Assembly (NCBI GenBank): GCA_015482705.2
Contig: JADMLA020000037.1
Location: forward strand, 1 to 64,000
DNA length: 64,000 bases
DNA from: Prosthecochloris sp.
GTDB lineage: Bacteria; Bacteroidota; Chlorobiia; Chlorobiales; Chlorobiaceae
Direction of reading: 5' to 3'
The notes beneath the pieces were generated by a model. The model saw nothing but the letters and a program-made list of their open reading frames with translations, was not told the origin of the DNA and did no database searches. Below are positions 15,377-23,756 of the stretch, piece after piece; positions within the stretch are counted from its first letter, which is position 1, and every line of letters starts with the position of its first letter. Made by a program: the position numbers and the translations under genes.

Positions 15377-16102
15377 CAGCCTTGTAAATATTGTATTCTC
15401 GGTGCCGGTATTCAAGGAACTGTCAGTAGCCCGAATTACCCTCATGAAACGACCACTTCCTATCTCTTACGTTTTTCTTCGTCTCTTTTCCGTATGCGCC
15501 CGGCTCAAAAGAAAAAAGCCTTATCTGCCCCCACCGTCCGCACTATGGCGGGAAGGCGATTGCACCGAATATTTTCGCCAAACCCTGCATTGCCAGAACG
15601 CCCGACATTAAACACTTGCTCGACTGACAACTGTTTTGACAAAGGTAGATCCCCCTTATGTGGTGCACCGGTGAACGAAGCAATCACGACGCGGAACAAA
15701 TTAATAGAGAAGCCTGTAAATGCCCGCAGCTTTTGCATATAAGAATGCTTCGACAATAAAATAACTTATCTTTTTCTCAAAAATTACGTACTTTTTATTG
15801 AAAACAGAGAGTGAATCAAATCGTTTCCCCCAGCAATAGCGACTATACAATGACTGTTTCATGTATCCCTGTAAAATCATACAGCTCAAAACCGCTTTTT
15901 CTCAAAAAACGTCTCGCCGGTTTTTATTCCCATACGGGTTCTACTTTGCTTTCGATAAAGCATAATACGCAGTATGCTCCAAGCGTCTCGTGTTTTTATA
16001 GAGTACCTTTTTTCAAACTACGGGTAAAAACTTTTTTATCCGATATATCTTTTCCGCCAAAAAATATATACAACAAATACCCGTCGGAAGGAGGCAAAAA
16101 CC
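15377..16102. other. 726-bp intergenic stretch before the radical SAM island
   Basis: No ORF here has convincing coding character. The longest (82 codons near 15494-15742) has no family resemblance. A diverged 52-bp repeat occupies 15663-15714. From about 15740 the sequence becomes AT-rich. The last bases hold a strong ribosome-binding site (GGAAGGAGG) for the first radical SAM gene. A promoter for that operon probably lies in the AT-rich part, but I cannot locate it. Confidence 0.6.
15663..15714 (+). repeat. Left copy of 52-bp diverged direct repeat flanking the radical SAM island
   Basis: Aligned without gaps to 22013-22064 with 38 of 52 bases identical by eye, including the block ATTAATAGA and the start G-GCACCG-T. 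Both copies have the same orientation and flank the 16103-21919 gene block. They could be remnants of a mobile element's ends, or copies of a chromosome-wide dispersed repeat. Confidence 0.6.
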
Positions 16103-17173
16103 ATGAGCAGGTTCAGGGTTATAGAATTCCAGTTGCTTCAGGCTTGCAATGCCAGTTGCATGTACTGTGCATACAATCAAAATCTTCCGAAGTTTAACAA
16201 GTGGCTCCCTCTCGAAATCGTGGAAAAAACCCTGGCGGAAGAAAAGCCCGAGTGGGTCTGGTTCGAGGGTGGCGAGGTCACCATATCGGACAAGTCGAAA
16301 GAATACCTGCTTCGGGCAATGGAAATAGGCAATAAATATGGCGTCAAAAATCGTATCAACACAAACTGCAGGAACATCGATCCGCAATGGGCCGGACGGC
16401 TTGCCGATGGAGGCCTGCAGTTTGCCTGCGTCTCCTTCGACACACTGGATCCTGAACGATTAGAGCTTCTGCGCGGCTTTGCGGAAGGAACAGGGGCAGA
16501 AAACCTGGAGCAACTCAAGGCAAACGCACTCTGTCTGGCAGACCGGGGGGTAACCGTCGATCTGGAGGCAACGGTGACCCGGCACAACATCCACGAGCTC
16601 GAAGCGTTATATGACTACGCTGAAAGCGTGGCAACGAACGGCCGAAACATTATCATGGGCGCACAATGCCTTGTTGCGACTTACGACGAAGCTTTCGGGT
16701 TATACCCGAAGATGGACGAGATGAACGAAGCGTTCATCCGGCTGACCGAAAAAGCGAAAAACGGCAGGATTCCCCTGCGTATCTGCTGCTCGCCGATGGT
16801 TCGCTGCAAATCTCCCGCGCTCTACGAACCGCACCCGAACATCATTTGGGTAGAATGCAGTTGCGGCTTCGATTACGTCCATGTGAATGCTACAGGTGAC
16901 GTGCTGCTCTGCGGGTTCTGGGATCATACCAGGACCATCGGCAACCTGAACGATGCATCCCTGAGGGAAATCTGGGAGAAAAGCGAACTGCGCCGACGGG
17001 CCATGACCGAAATTCCTGAAAACTGTGAGGGCTGTCAACACTGGGAAGGTCCCGACCGCTGCCACAACACCTGCTTCTCGATTGTCCACCGCAGTACCGG
17101 CTCGTTCACATCCTTTGCCTATGACCTTACATGCAAGGCAATTACCGATGCCGCAAACAGAAGACCGTTATGA
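16103..17173 (+). CDS. Radical SAM/SPASM enzyme A
   Basis: 356 residues. Radical SAM cluster Cys15-x3-Cys19-x2-Cys22 (CNASCMYC), a GGE-type SAM-binding motif (FEGGEVT) and a C-terminal SPASM region with many cysteines (CSCGFDYVHVNATGDVLLCG, then CEGCQHWEGPDRCHNTC) for auxiliary Fe-S clusters. SPASM enzymes often modify peptides or install thioether or C-C links, but they also act on small molecules. Excellent ribosome-binding site (GGAAGGAGG). First gene of the island; its TGA overlaps the next ATG. Substrate unknown. Confidence 0.9.
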   Translation: MSRFRVIEFQLLQACNASCMYCAYNQNLPKFNKWLPLEIVEKTLAEEKPEWVWFEGGEVTISDKSKEYLLRAMEIGNKYGVKNRINTNCRNIDPQWAGRLADGGLQFACVSFDTLDPERLELLRGFAEGTGAENLEQLKANALCLADRGVTVDLEATVTRHNIHELEALYDYAESVATNGRNIIMGAQCLVATYDEAFGLYPKMDEMNEAFIRLTEKAKNGRIPLRICCSPMVRCKSPALYEPHPNIIWVECSCGFDYVHVNATGDVLLCGFWDHTRTIGNLNDASLREIWEKSELRRRAMTEIPENCEGCQHWEGPDRCHNTCFSIVHRSTGSFTSFAYDLTCKAITDAANRRPL

Positions 17174-18189
17174 ACAACCTCAATCCGTGGGAATATACCG
17201 AGCTGGAGTTTTCCGGGCAGCTCGCCTACCTCACCGTTTCCTGCACAACCCGGTGCAATTTCAAATGCGTCTTCTGTTCAAAAAAAGACCATGCGGTAAC
17301 CGACCTCGATTACGGCATACTTAAAAAAGCCCTTTCCGAATCGCTGCTTCTGGGTTTGCGGAAAGTCGAGCTGACCGGAGGCGAAGCACTGCTCTATCCG
17401 CATTTCTGGGATGTCGTCGCTTACCTGAGAGAAAACGATGTGATGGTGCAGCTTGTCACCAACGGTTCCCTTATCGACAGGGAGCTTGCCGGAAAACTGG
17501 CGGCTGCCCGAATAAATGTGGCTATCAGCCTCACCACCCTTGACCCGGAAGAATTCTTCTCTCTGACCGGCGGCCAGGGTGAACACCGAACGATCGTCGA
17601 AACGCTGGAACACCTCAAAGTCTCCGGTTACCGTGCGGATACCTATCCCATGTTTGCCATACATTCCCTGGGCTCCAGGAAAAATTTCAGCGAACTGGAA
17701 CGCTTGCGCACGTTTGCAGCGCAAAAAGGCTGCGGGTTTGTGTTGAACCGGGCCATCCCGGTCGGCGGTCTGCAGGCGGACAATGTGCCGTCAGCGAATG
17801 ATCTGAGACTGTTTCTGGACAACGAGTCCAGCGATTATCCTGCGTCGGTGCCCTTTTCCGGAGACACTCCCTGCAACCGCCTCAAGGCAGGCTGCTATAT
17901 CGGCTCCGACGCAAAAGTTCGCCCCTGCTCATCCATTGACATCGAGGTGGGCGACCTCTGCAAGGAGTCCATCACCACGATATGGCGGGAATCAGAAATC
18001 CTCGAGCGATGCCGCACCATTGACGACCATCTCGAAGGCTCCTGTGGAACCTGCCCGGAACGCAGCCGCTGCTACGGCTGCCGGGCTGTAGCTTATGCAA
18101 CCTGGGGATCCCTGACCGCTCCCGATCCGGGCTGCTTCAGGTTTAGTGGAGATGCACAATTCAACGCTCAACAAGGAGAAACAGAGTGA
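17170..18189 (+). CDS. Radical SAM/SPASM enzyme B
   Basis: 339 residues from the ATG at 17170, which overlaps the previous stop (ATGA); an upstream in-frame start at 17131 would overlap 43 bp. Radical SAM motif Cys29-x3-Cys33-x2-Cys36 (CNFKCVFC), ELTGGEALLYP, and a C-terminal SPASM domain (CNRLKAGCYIGSDAKVRPCS, then CGTCPERSRCYGCRA). General architecture is that of PqqE/NirJ/MoaA-like enzymes. It differs enough from enzyme A that they are not recent duplicates. Reaction unknown. Confidence 0.9.
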   Translation: MNNLNPWEYTELEFSGQLAYLTVSCTTRCNFKCVFCSKKDHAVTDLDYGILKKALSESLLLGLRKVELTGGEALLYPHFWDVVAYLRENDVMVQLVTNGSLIDRELAGKLAAARINVAISLTTLDPEEFFSLTGGQGEHRTIVETLEHLKVSGYRADTYPMFAIHSLGSRKNFSELERLRTFAAQKGCGFVLNRAIPVGGLQADNVPSANDLRLFLDNESSDYPASVPFSGDTPCNRLKAGCYIGSDAKVRPCSSIDIEVGDLCKESITTIWRESEILERCRTIDDHLEGSCGTCPERSRCYGCRAVAYATWGSLTAPDPGCFRFSGDAQFNAQQGETE

Positions 18190-19697
18190 AAGTAGCATTT
18201 GTCGCCCCGCCTGTCCCTGCGGTTCCTCTGAGCCAGATGCAACGGCTCTATTATTTTTACCTGTTCTCGTCCCGCGCCTTCACGGTATTCAATCATTTAA
18301 CGCAACAGGATTTCTACCGCTTCTGGATGCTCGAACCCGTCCACCTGGGATTGCTGCAACTTATTTCCTACCTCGAGCAGCACGGCATCGAGTGCTCTTT
18401 TTTCGGTCCGATAAGCCCGGAAGGCAAGCATGTGGACCGGGAAGAAATTCTTCTGCAGAAAATCCTCAAACGGGCAGATGAGTTCGACGCCATAGGCTTC
18501 AGCTCGATTACCGCCAGCTACAGAACCGCTGCACGCATGGCAGGGCGCATCAGGCAGGAACACCCTGGCATCCCCCTGCTCCTGGGCGGCAACCATGCAT
18601 GGGTACGATACGGTGAAGTCCTGCGGGAGTCGGCTTTCGACATCCTGGTGCACAAGGAGGGCGAAGCAACCACCCTGGAGCTGCTCCGGACCATGGAACG
18701 AAAAGAACCGCTTCACGGCATAGCGGGAATCAGTTTTATAGAGAACGGTAAACTCTTCAAGACCCCCGATCGTCCTCGCATGGATCGCTCTGCATTGCCC
18801 CTGATCGGCTATGAACACCTGGAAGACAATTTTGCCGGCGAAGAACTTGGCGGAGACGACCGGCTATCCATACCGATATCCAGGGTGACGCCTCTGACCG
18901 GCTGCACCAACGACTGCGTCTGGTGTGCTGATTTCTGGAAACCGGAGGTTACCGGCCAAAACCTCGATCGGTTCAAGGAAGAGGTTCGTTACCTGATGGA
19001 AAACCGCAACAGCCGTTTCTTCTACCTGGGCACCCATGATTTTCTTCATCAAATCGGCCGAGCCATGGAAATTGCCGAGCAGATGGGTTCGTTACAATCG
19101 GAAATGCACTGGGAAGCCCAGACCAGAGCCAACCCAAAAGCTACCAGGGATCATTTCCGCAAACTGCGCGAGGCCGATTGCCGCTGTCTGCATGTAGGCG
19201 TCGAAAGCGCCAACCAGGATCTTCTCGGAATCATGGGCAAAAACATCCGGATTCCCGAGGTCATGCGCATGCTGGAATACGCTAGGGAAGAAGGGATAGA
19301 AACCCATACCTACTGGCTCATCGGATCACCATTCGAAACCTATGAGACGGCCCGTCAAACCATAGCCACCATGAGCAGCTGGATACGCTCCGGCCTGTCC
19401 AGCACCGCTGAAATCAACATGCTTGTGGGTTATCCCGGCACAGAATTATACGAGAACAGGCGTCACTTCGACATTACATGGGTCGAGCCGGATTTCAGTA
19501 ATTACGATGGGCGCAACCGCCCCACCTTTGAAACAACACACCTGACAAGCCGTGATCTGGAATACCTCTTCCACCGGGCTATGGATGAATATTGCTCGGT
19601 TATGGAAGACACCATCGGTACCAGAGAACAGGTAACGGAACAACTCGGGCATCGATTCCCGAATTTCGATCCCGCTTTCATGGAGGCAGCGTTTTAA
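18186..19697 (+). CDS. B12-binding-type radical SAM protein
   Basis: 503 residues. N-terminal cobalamin-binding-like Rossmann domain (about 1-170: EPVHLGLLQLISYLEQHGIE, FDAIGFSSITASY, PLLLGGNHAW). A radical SAM domain with Cys240-x3-Cys244-x2-Cys247 (CTNDCVWC) follows, with the HVGVESANQDLL motif usual in this class. The His of the classic D-x-H-x-x-G base-on motif is not evident. Such enzymes do methylations and ring rearrangements at unactivated carbons. GTG start at 18186 with AAGGAG upstream, overlapping the previous stop. Substrate unknown. Confidence 0.88.
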   Translation: MKVAFVAPPVPAVPLSQMQRLYYFYLFSSRAFTVFNHLTQQDFYRFWMLEPVHLGLLQLISYLEQHGIECSFFGPISPEGKHVDREEILLQKILKRADEFDAIGFSSITASYRTAARMAGRIRQEHPGIPLLLGGNHAWVRYGEVLRESAFDILVHKEGEATTLELLRTMERKEPLHGIAGISFIENGKLFKTPDRPRMDRSALPLIGYEHLEDNFAGEELGGDDRLSIPISRVTPLTGCTNDCVWCADFWKPEVTGQNLDRFKEEVRYLMENRNSRFFYLGTHDFLHQIGRAMEIAEQMGSLQSEMHWEAQTRANPKATRDHFRKLREADCRCLHVGVESANQDLLGIMGKNIRIPEVMRMLEYAREEGIETHTYWLIGSPFETYETARQTIATMSSWIRSGLSSTAEINMLVGYPGTELYENRRHFDITWVEPDFSNYDGRNRPTFETTHLTSRDLEYLFHRAMDEYCSVMEDTIGTREQVTEQLGHRFPNFDPAFMEAAF

Positions 19698-19698
19698 G

Positions 19699-20745
19699 AT
19701 GAACACAATGTGCAGTCAAACGGCCCTTGACGACATACCGCTATTCACGGCAAAACAACGTGAAGCAATTACAAGGGTCACCCGGAAATACCCTATGCGG
19801 GTTACGGATTATTATCTGGGGCTGATCAGGGAACCTGGTGACGCGATTTACAGGCAGTGTATCCCCTCGGAAGAGGAATTGACCAATGCCTCAGGCCAGC
19901 CTGATCCCCTGAAAGAGGATGCCCACTCCCCTGTCCCGCGTCTGCATCATCGGTACCCGGACAGGGTTCTCCTGATGGCGACCAACAATTGTGCCATGTA
20001 CTGCCGTTTTTGTACCAGAAAACGCAATATCGGCGACAGGACCACGGCAATCACCGCCGAAGAGCTTGCAAATGCAGTGGAATACCTGAGCGATCATGAA
20101 GAGGTTTGCGATGTGCTTATTTCAGGCGGTGACCCGTTAACCCTGCCCCAGAAAAAGTTGGAGAAAATTATCAAGTCCGTAAGAACCATTCCCCATATCG
20201 ACATTATCAGGATCGGCACCCGCATACCTTGCATCGATCCGAAACAGGTTACCGAAGAACTCTGCAGTATGTTGAAAAAGTACCACCCTCTCTATATCAA
20301 TGTGCAGTTCAACAACCCGGCTGAAATAACCCCTCAGTCGCAACAGGCTTGTACCATGCTGGCCGACGCTGGCATTCAGCTCGGCAACCAGTCGGTACTG
20401 CTCAGAGGAGTGAACGACTCCCCCGAGGTGATGAAGGAACTGGTACGAAAGCTTCTGGCTATGAGAGTAAAACCCTACTATTTGTTTATTCCCGACATGG
20501 TAAAAGGAACCGGCCATTTTCGAACCAGCCTGGAAACCGGGCTTGAGATCATCGATGCCATCCAGGGCCGGATGAGCGGCATGGCAACGCCACAACTGGT
20601 CATAGACCTGGAAAACGGCGGCGGTAAGGTAGCGTTGTCACCCGACCACATAATCGATAAACAAGACGGAAAATACACGTTTCGAAATTTCGAAAACAAA
20701 AAGTATGAATACATCGATTTCCAGCCTTGCGAAAAACGGAGTTGA
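19699..20745 (+). CDS. Lysine 2,3-aminomutase-family radical SAM/PLP enzyme
   Basis: 348 residues. Radical SAM Cys98-x3-Cys102-x2-Cys105 (CAMYCRFCTRKR) and PLP-lysine Lys310 (GGGKVAL). Two acidic residues, Asp266 and Asp303, sit at a constant 27-residue offset from Asp293 and Asp330, which hold the lysine side chain in the clostridial enzyme. So lysine (to beta-lysine) is the best guess for the substrate. It is shorter than free-lysine mutases (about 416), closer to EpmB, but no EF-P-modifying ligase is nearby. It lies 1 bp after the B12-type enzyme, in the same operon. Confidence 0.88.
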   Translation: MNTMCSQTALDDIPLFTAKQREAITRVTRKYPMRVTDYYLGLIREPGDAIYRQCIPSEEELTNASGQPDPLKEDAHSPVPRLHHRYPDRVLLMATNNCAMYCRFCTRKRNIGDRTTAITAEELANAVEYLSDHEEVCDVLISGGDPLTLPQKKLEKIIKSVRTIPHIDIIRIGTRIPCIDPKQVTEELCSMLKKYHPLYINVQFNNPAEITPQSQQACTMLADAGIQLGNQSVLLRGVNDSPEVMKELVRKLLAMRVKPYYLFIPDMVKGTGHFRTSLETGLEIIDAIQGRMSGMATPQLVIDLENGGGKVALSPDHIIDKQDGKYTFRNFENKKYEYIDFQPCEKRS

Positions 20746-21919
20746 CCAGAGTGAATCGCTCCTCGGACTGCTGGGCCAAATTACGGGCAAACCGTCTTCC
20801 ACACTCAAAGGCAGCTTGAGAGGATATTTCCAGGCTGTTCCGTCACTCCTGGGAAACAGCTTCCTCAGCCAGATTGTCTCTCCTACTATTTTCGGCACCC
20901 AGCTCAAGGCCCTGGCCCTGTCCGAGCGGGTGTTTCTGTCGGCGTTCGAGGCCATGAGCCGTTGGAAAAGCTGGAACGACTCCCTCGCAGACACCCTGCT
21001 CAGAGAGGTTATCCCTGCCTTACTGGGCATCACCTCCATGCACAAGCGGGACAATGACCCCTTGCTTGTCAGCCTTGCCTTAGGCCGGCTCGCGGAACAA
21101 GCAGGGAAAGGGTCGGTGCGGCTGGTAAGCCTTGTTTGCCCCAGCTACCAGTACCGACGTGATTCCAAAGGCAGGCTCTGGCACTCCTCGGGTGAGTTAC
21201 TGCCCACGACAGGAGCGCGTTTCAGAAGGGTAGCCGCTACCTTGGCCCGGGTTTTCTCACCCCTTACGGAGCACGCTGTTGAAATTGACTGGGAGTTCTG
21301 GGGCTACACAGGCGAAACAGGCGATCCGGAACACCTGATCGATATGGCTCGTTTCGTACACCAGCATTACCGGGATGATCCGCAGCTGTTATTTGACACT
21401 CTGAGCAGGGCTGCACAGGATATGAACGAGCAGCTTCAGGAAGAAATGCACCGTTGTAACATTACTGCCTCTACCTGCTCCCTGGACCTGAAATTCGGAG
21501 CAGTCATTCGCGAAATCCGGGACGCCTTTTCAACAACATTTCCCGACCAGTTGGGAAAAATCACAAACCCGAAGTATGTGGAGTCGTGGCTGAATGATGT
21601 CTGCAAATGCGGCCCACTCATTCATTCTTTCGTGAAACAGGAAAAAATCTATCGGCAAAACGTCATTATAGAATTCACCGAACCCATTGTTTCGGCCGCC
21701 CTGCGGGAGATGCTGCTGTATACCCATATCCTGGATGACGTGCGAAAAAACGACTCGATCATCATCGATACGGAAAGCAGTTCCAACTATATGACCGAGA
21801 CGCTGCAATACCTCCCGACTGGACTGATTTTCACCCGATCGAGCAAAAAGAAGGATGACGATCAGCACGCGAAATACACGCTGAACATCCGTCAGCCGTA
21901 TAATGTCGTGACCTGCTGA
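20705..21919 (+). CDS. Unrecognised 404-residue protein, last gene of the radical SAM operon
   Basis: I do not recognise this family. The ATG at 20705 overlaps the aminomutase gene by 41 bp. Visible features: a hydrophobic, mostly helical N-terminus (LLGLLGQITGKPSSTLKGSL), the segment VCPSYQYRRDSKGRLWHSSG, an acidic/aromatic WEFWGYTGETGD, a cluster KCGPLIHSF and a C-terminal Cys. It has no signal peptide, radical SAM motif or ATP site. Because it is tightly linked to four radical SAM genes it may be the enzyme that completes or transfers their product. Confidence 0.7.
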   Translation: MNTSISSLAKNGVDQSESLLGLLGQITGKPSSTLKGSLRGYFQAVPSLLGNSFLSQIVSPTIFGTQLKALALSERVFLSAFEAMSRWKSWNDSLADTLLREVIPALLGITSMHKRDNDPLLVSLALGRLAEQAGKGSVRLVSLVCPSYQYRRDSKGRLWHSSGELLPTTGARFRRVAATLARVFSPLTEHAVEIDWEFWGYTGETGDPEHLIDMARFVHQHYRDDPQLLFDTLSRAAQDMNEQLQEEMHRCNITASTCSLDLKFGAVIREIRDAFSTTFPDQLGKITNPKYVESWLNDVCKCGPLIHSFVKQEKIYRQNVIIEFTEPIVSAALREMLLYTHILDDVRKNDSIIIDTESSSNYMTETLQYLPTGLIFTRSSKKKDDDQHAKYTLNIRQPYNVVTC

Positions 21920-22012
21920 TAAAGGGCATCTCTATACATTGTCGCGAGCGCCTTGAGTACGAAGCGGACGGAACACAGAAACCGGAGTGTACATAGAGCA
22001 CATGAAGATTTC

Positions 22013-22064
22013 GAGCACCGATCAACAAAGTAATCATGGTGCGTAGCACATTAATAGAAGTGCC
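22013..22064 (+). repeat. Right copy of 52-bp diverged direct repeat flanking the radical SAM island
   Basis: Same orientation and gapless alignment with 15663-15714 (38 of 52 identical). It lies 94 bp after the last island gene and 20 bp before the truncated flippase. See the left copy. Confidence 0.6.
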
Positions 22065-22083
22065 CTAAAAATCCGAAGCCGAG

Positions 22084-22815
22084 ATGGCAAACATCATCCT
22101 GCTGTCAATACTGTATGCCTGGTTTATACCCAAAAACGCAGTACATATATTTCTTACCGAGAATCTTGATCTCGACAATCTCGGTGATTTCCACGTGGTG
22201 GTCAGTCTCGCCGCCATATGTTCAGTGATATTCCTTCCAGGAGGAGATTCCGGCCTCAGCCGCTTCTTCCCGATATATCTTGAAAACAAAGACTATACAA
22301 AGAGAAAAAGCTATATAGTCTATTACCTGAAACTGACCCTCATCATATCATTTTGTTTCTGCGTCTTTTCTCTCCTAGCTGATTTTTTCCTTGTCTATTA
22401 TCAGTTTGAAAAACTTCTTCACGAATCATACTTCGCGATGATTCTGACTCCGGCTCTTGCCGTATTTGCCATCCTGAGCGAATCACTCATTGCCATTCAT
22501 CGCCAATATGCATCGAGCCTGACCACGGAACTGTTAAAGCGGCTCTTGTTTCTGGCAAGTGTCTCTATCTGGCTGTTTTTCAACACTACCATCAACGAAT
22601 ACCAGGTCATAATATTGCTTTTCTTGAACCTGTCGATAATTAAGAATTGGTTATATCTTATTTTGATCGGCACCGCTGTTAACTCCGTCCTGCAACTCGC
22701 TTCTCCATTGCTCAGATTAAGCGGTTATGCCAGGGAAACCTCCATCATTTCGAACAGGATCCTGATGATCAGTGTCATTTCAGCTCCTGTTATGATTTAT
22801 TTTTTTCGGTCTTAA
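22084..22815 (+). pseudogene. Truncated polysaccharide flippase (Wzx/MATE-like)
   Basis: 243 residues, hydrophobic, about half the usual length of a flippase. The first about 170 residues resemble the start of the family (LGDFHVVVSLAAICSVIFLP then GGDSGLSRFFPIYLE). The last about 50 (TAVNSVLQLASPLLRLSGYA) look like a later part of the protein. An internal deletion followed by a new stop would explain this. Mostly membrane segments remain; probably non-functional. It lies beside the island's right repeat, which suggests rearrangement here. Confidence 0.55.
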
Positions 22816-22924
22816 AAGAGCAGTAGTTTCATTGGTAGGTCTTCGTTTTCTCAGAAGGTACTGGTATTCCTTCAGATTATAAGCAATGCACGGCATTTTA
22901 TTAGTATGATATGAATTCGAGACC

Positions 22925-23686
22925 ATGAACATCCTCGATCCAATTGTTGAAACTGAATTCCGTTACGGTTCGGCAATGGGTGCCGGAATCCGAATAATGT
23001 CGAACTCGGTTCGAGTAAGCGATGATCGCATTCCGGAAAGGGATGCATATAACTACGTCTTTATTTCGCGGAACGCCTCTTTTGAAGAGGCAACAAACAT
23101 TGTGACCGAGGAATTGAACCGGTTCCGGCAATCGAATGCGCCGCATATCAAAATAGTTTTTCACCCACAGAATCAGCACTGGCAAAGGATTGAAGAGCTC
23201 GAACCCTTTACTTATACCGCCAGGTTTATCATGGTCCTTTCTCTGTCCAAACCCGCAAACGCCGTATCGGATGAGAATTGCCGGGTACTTGGCAAAAGCG
23301 AGTTGGAAGCCCTGTATGACTTCGAATTCCACATGTATGAACCGAAAGGAGTCGACTATGCGAGACACCAGACAGAAATCAAACTCGATACATACACAAA
23401 CAGTGAAGAATTCGAAATCATCCTTTATTCACTTGGAAACCGGGTTGTAGGAACTGTGGAACTCTATAGCGACAATGGCATCACAAAATTCGACGACTTC
23501 AAGGTGCACGAGGATTTCCGCCGCCGGGGATTCGGTAAAAAGCTTCAGCACTTCGCCCTATCGAAAGCATATCGAAACGGAGCCGGTCACCTCTACGCTA
23601 TCACCCACGACGATGGATTCGTCAAAGAACTTTATAAAAAAGACGGCTTCACTGAAGTCGGCATCCTGCACACCTTTCGCAAATAG
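22925..23686 (+). CDS. GNAT-family N-acetyltransferase
   Basis: 253 residues. The C-terminal 90 residues carry the GNAT fold signature: VVGTVELYSDNGITKFDDFK, then VHEDFRRRGFGKKLQHFAL (acetyl-CoA pyrophosphate loop R-R-x-G-F-G) and a closing LYKKDGFTEVG. The N-terminal half is a diverged domain without a visible second acetyl-CoA site. Acceptor unknown. It stands alone between the flippase fragment and convergent glpK. Confidence 0.82.
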   Translation: MNILDPIVETEFRYGSAMGAGIRIMSNSVRVSDDRIPERDAYNYVFISRNASFEEATNIVTEELNRFRQSNAPHIKIVFHPQNQHWQRIEELEPFTYTARFIMVLSLSKPANAVSDENCRVLGKSELEALYDFEFHMYEPKGVDYARHQTEIKLDTYTNSEEFEIILYSLGNRVVGTVELYSDNGITKFDDFKVHEDFRRRGFGKKLQHFALSKAYRNGAGHLYAITHDDGFVKELYKKDGFTEVGILHTFRK

Positions 23687-23756
23687 ACCGCCACCCGGTA
23701 TTTCCATTTGCCCTGTTAACATCATACAATACAAGTCGAGAAAGCCGTATTGTACA

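Noticed and set aside
15658..15759. 33-codon ORF with three Cys before the radical SAM operon, as a possible RiPP precursor
   Set aside because: It has no leader-like region, no good ribosome-binding site, and overlaps the flanking repeat whose other copy has no such ORF. Not strong enough to list as a gene.
22925..23686. GNAT gene as the beta-lysine acetyltransferase AblB partner of the aminomutase
   Set aside because: The N-terminal half does not resemble AblB, and the truncated flippase and repeat separate it from the island. Kept as a generic GNAT.
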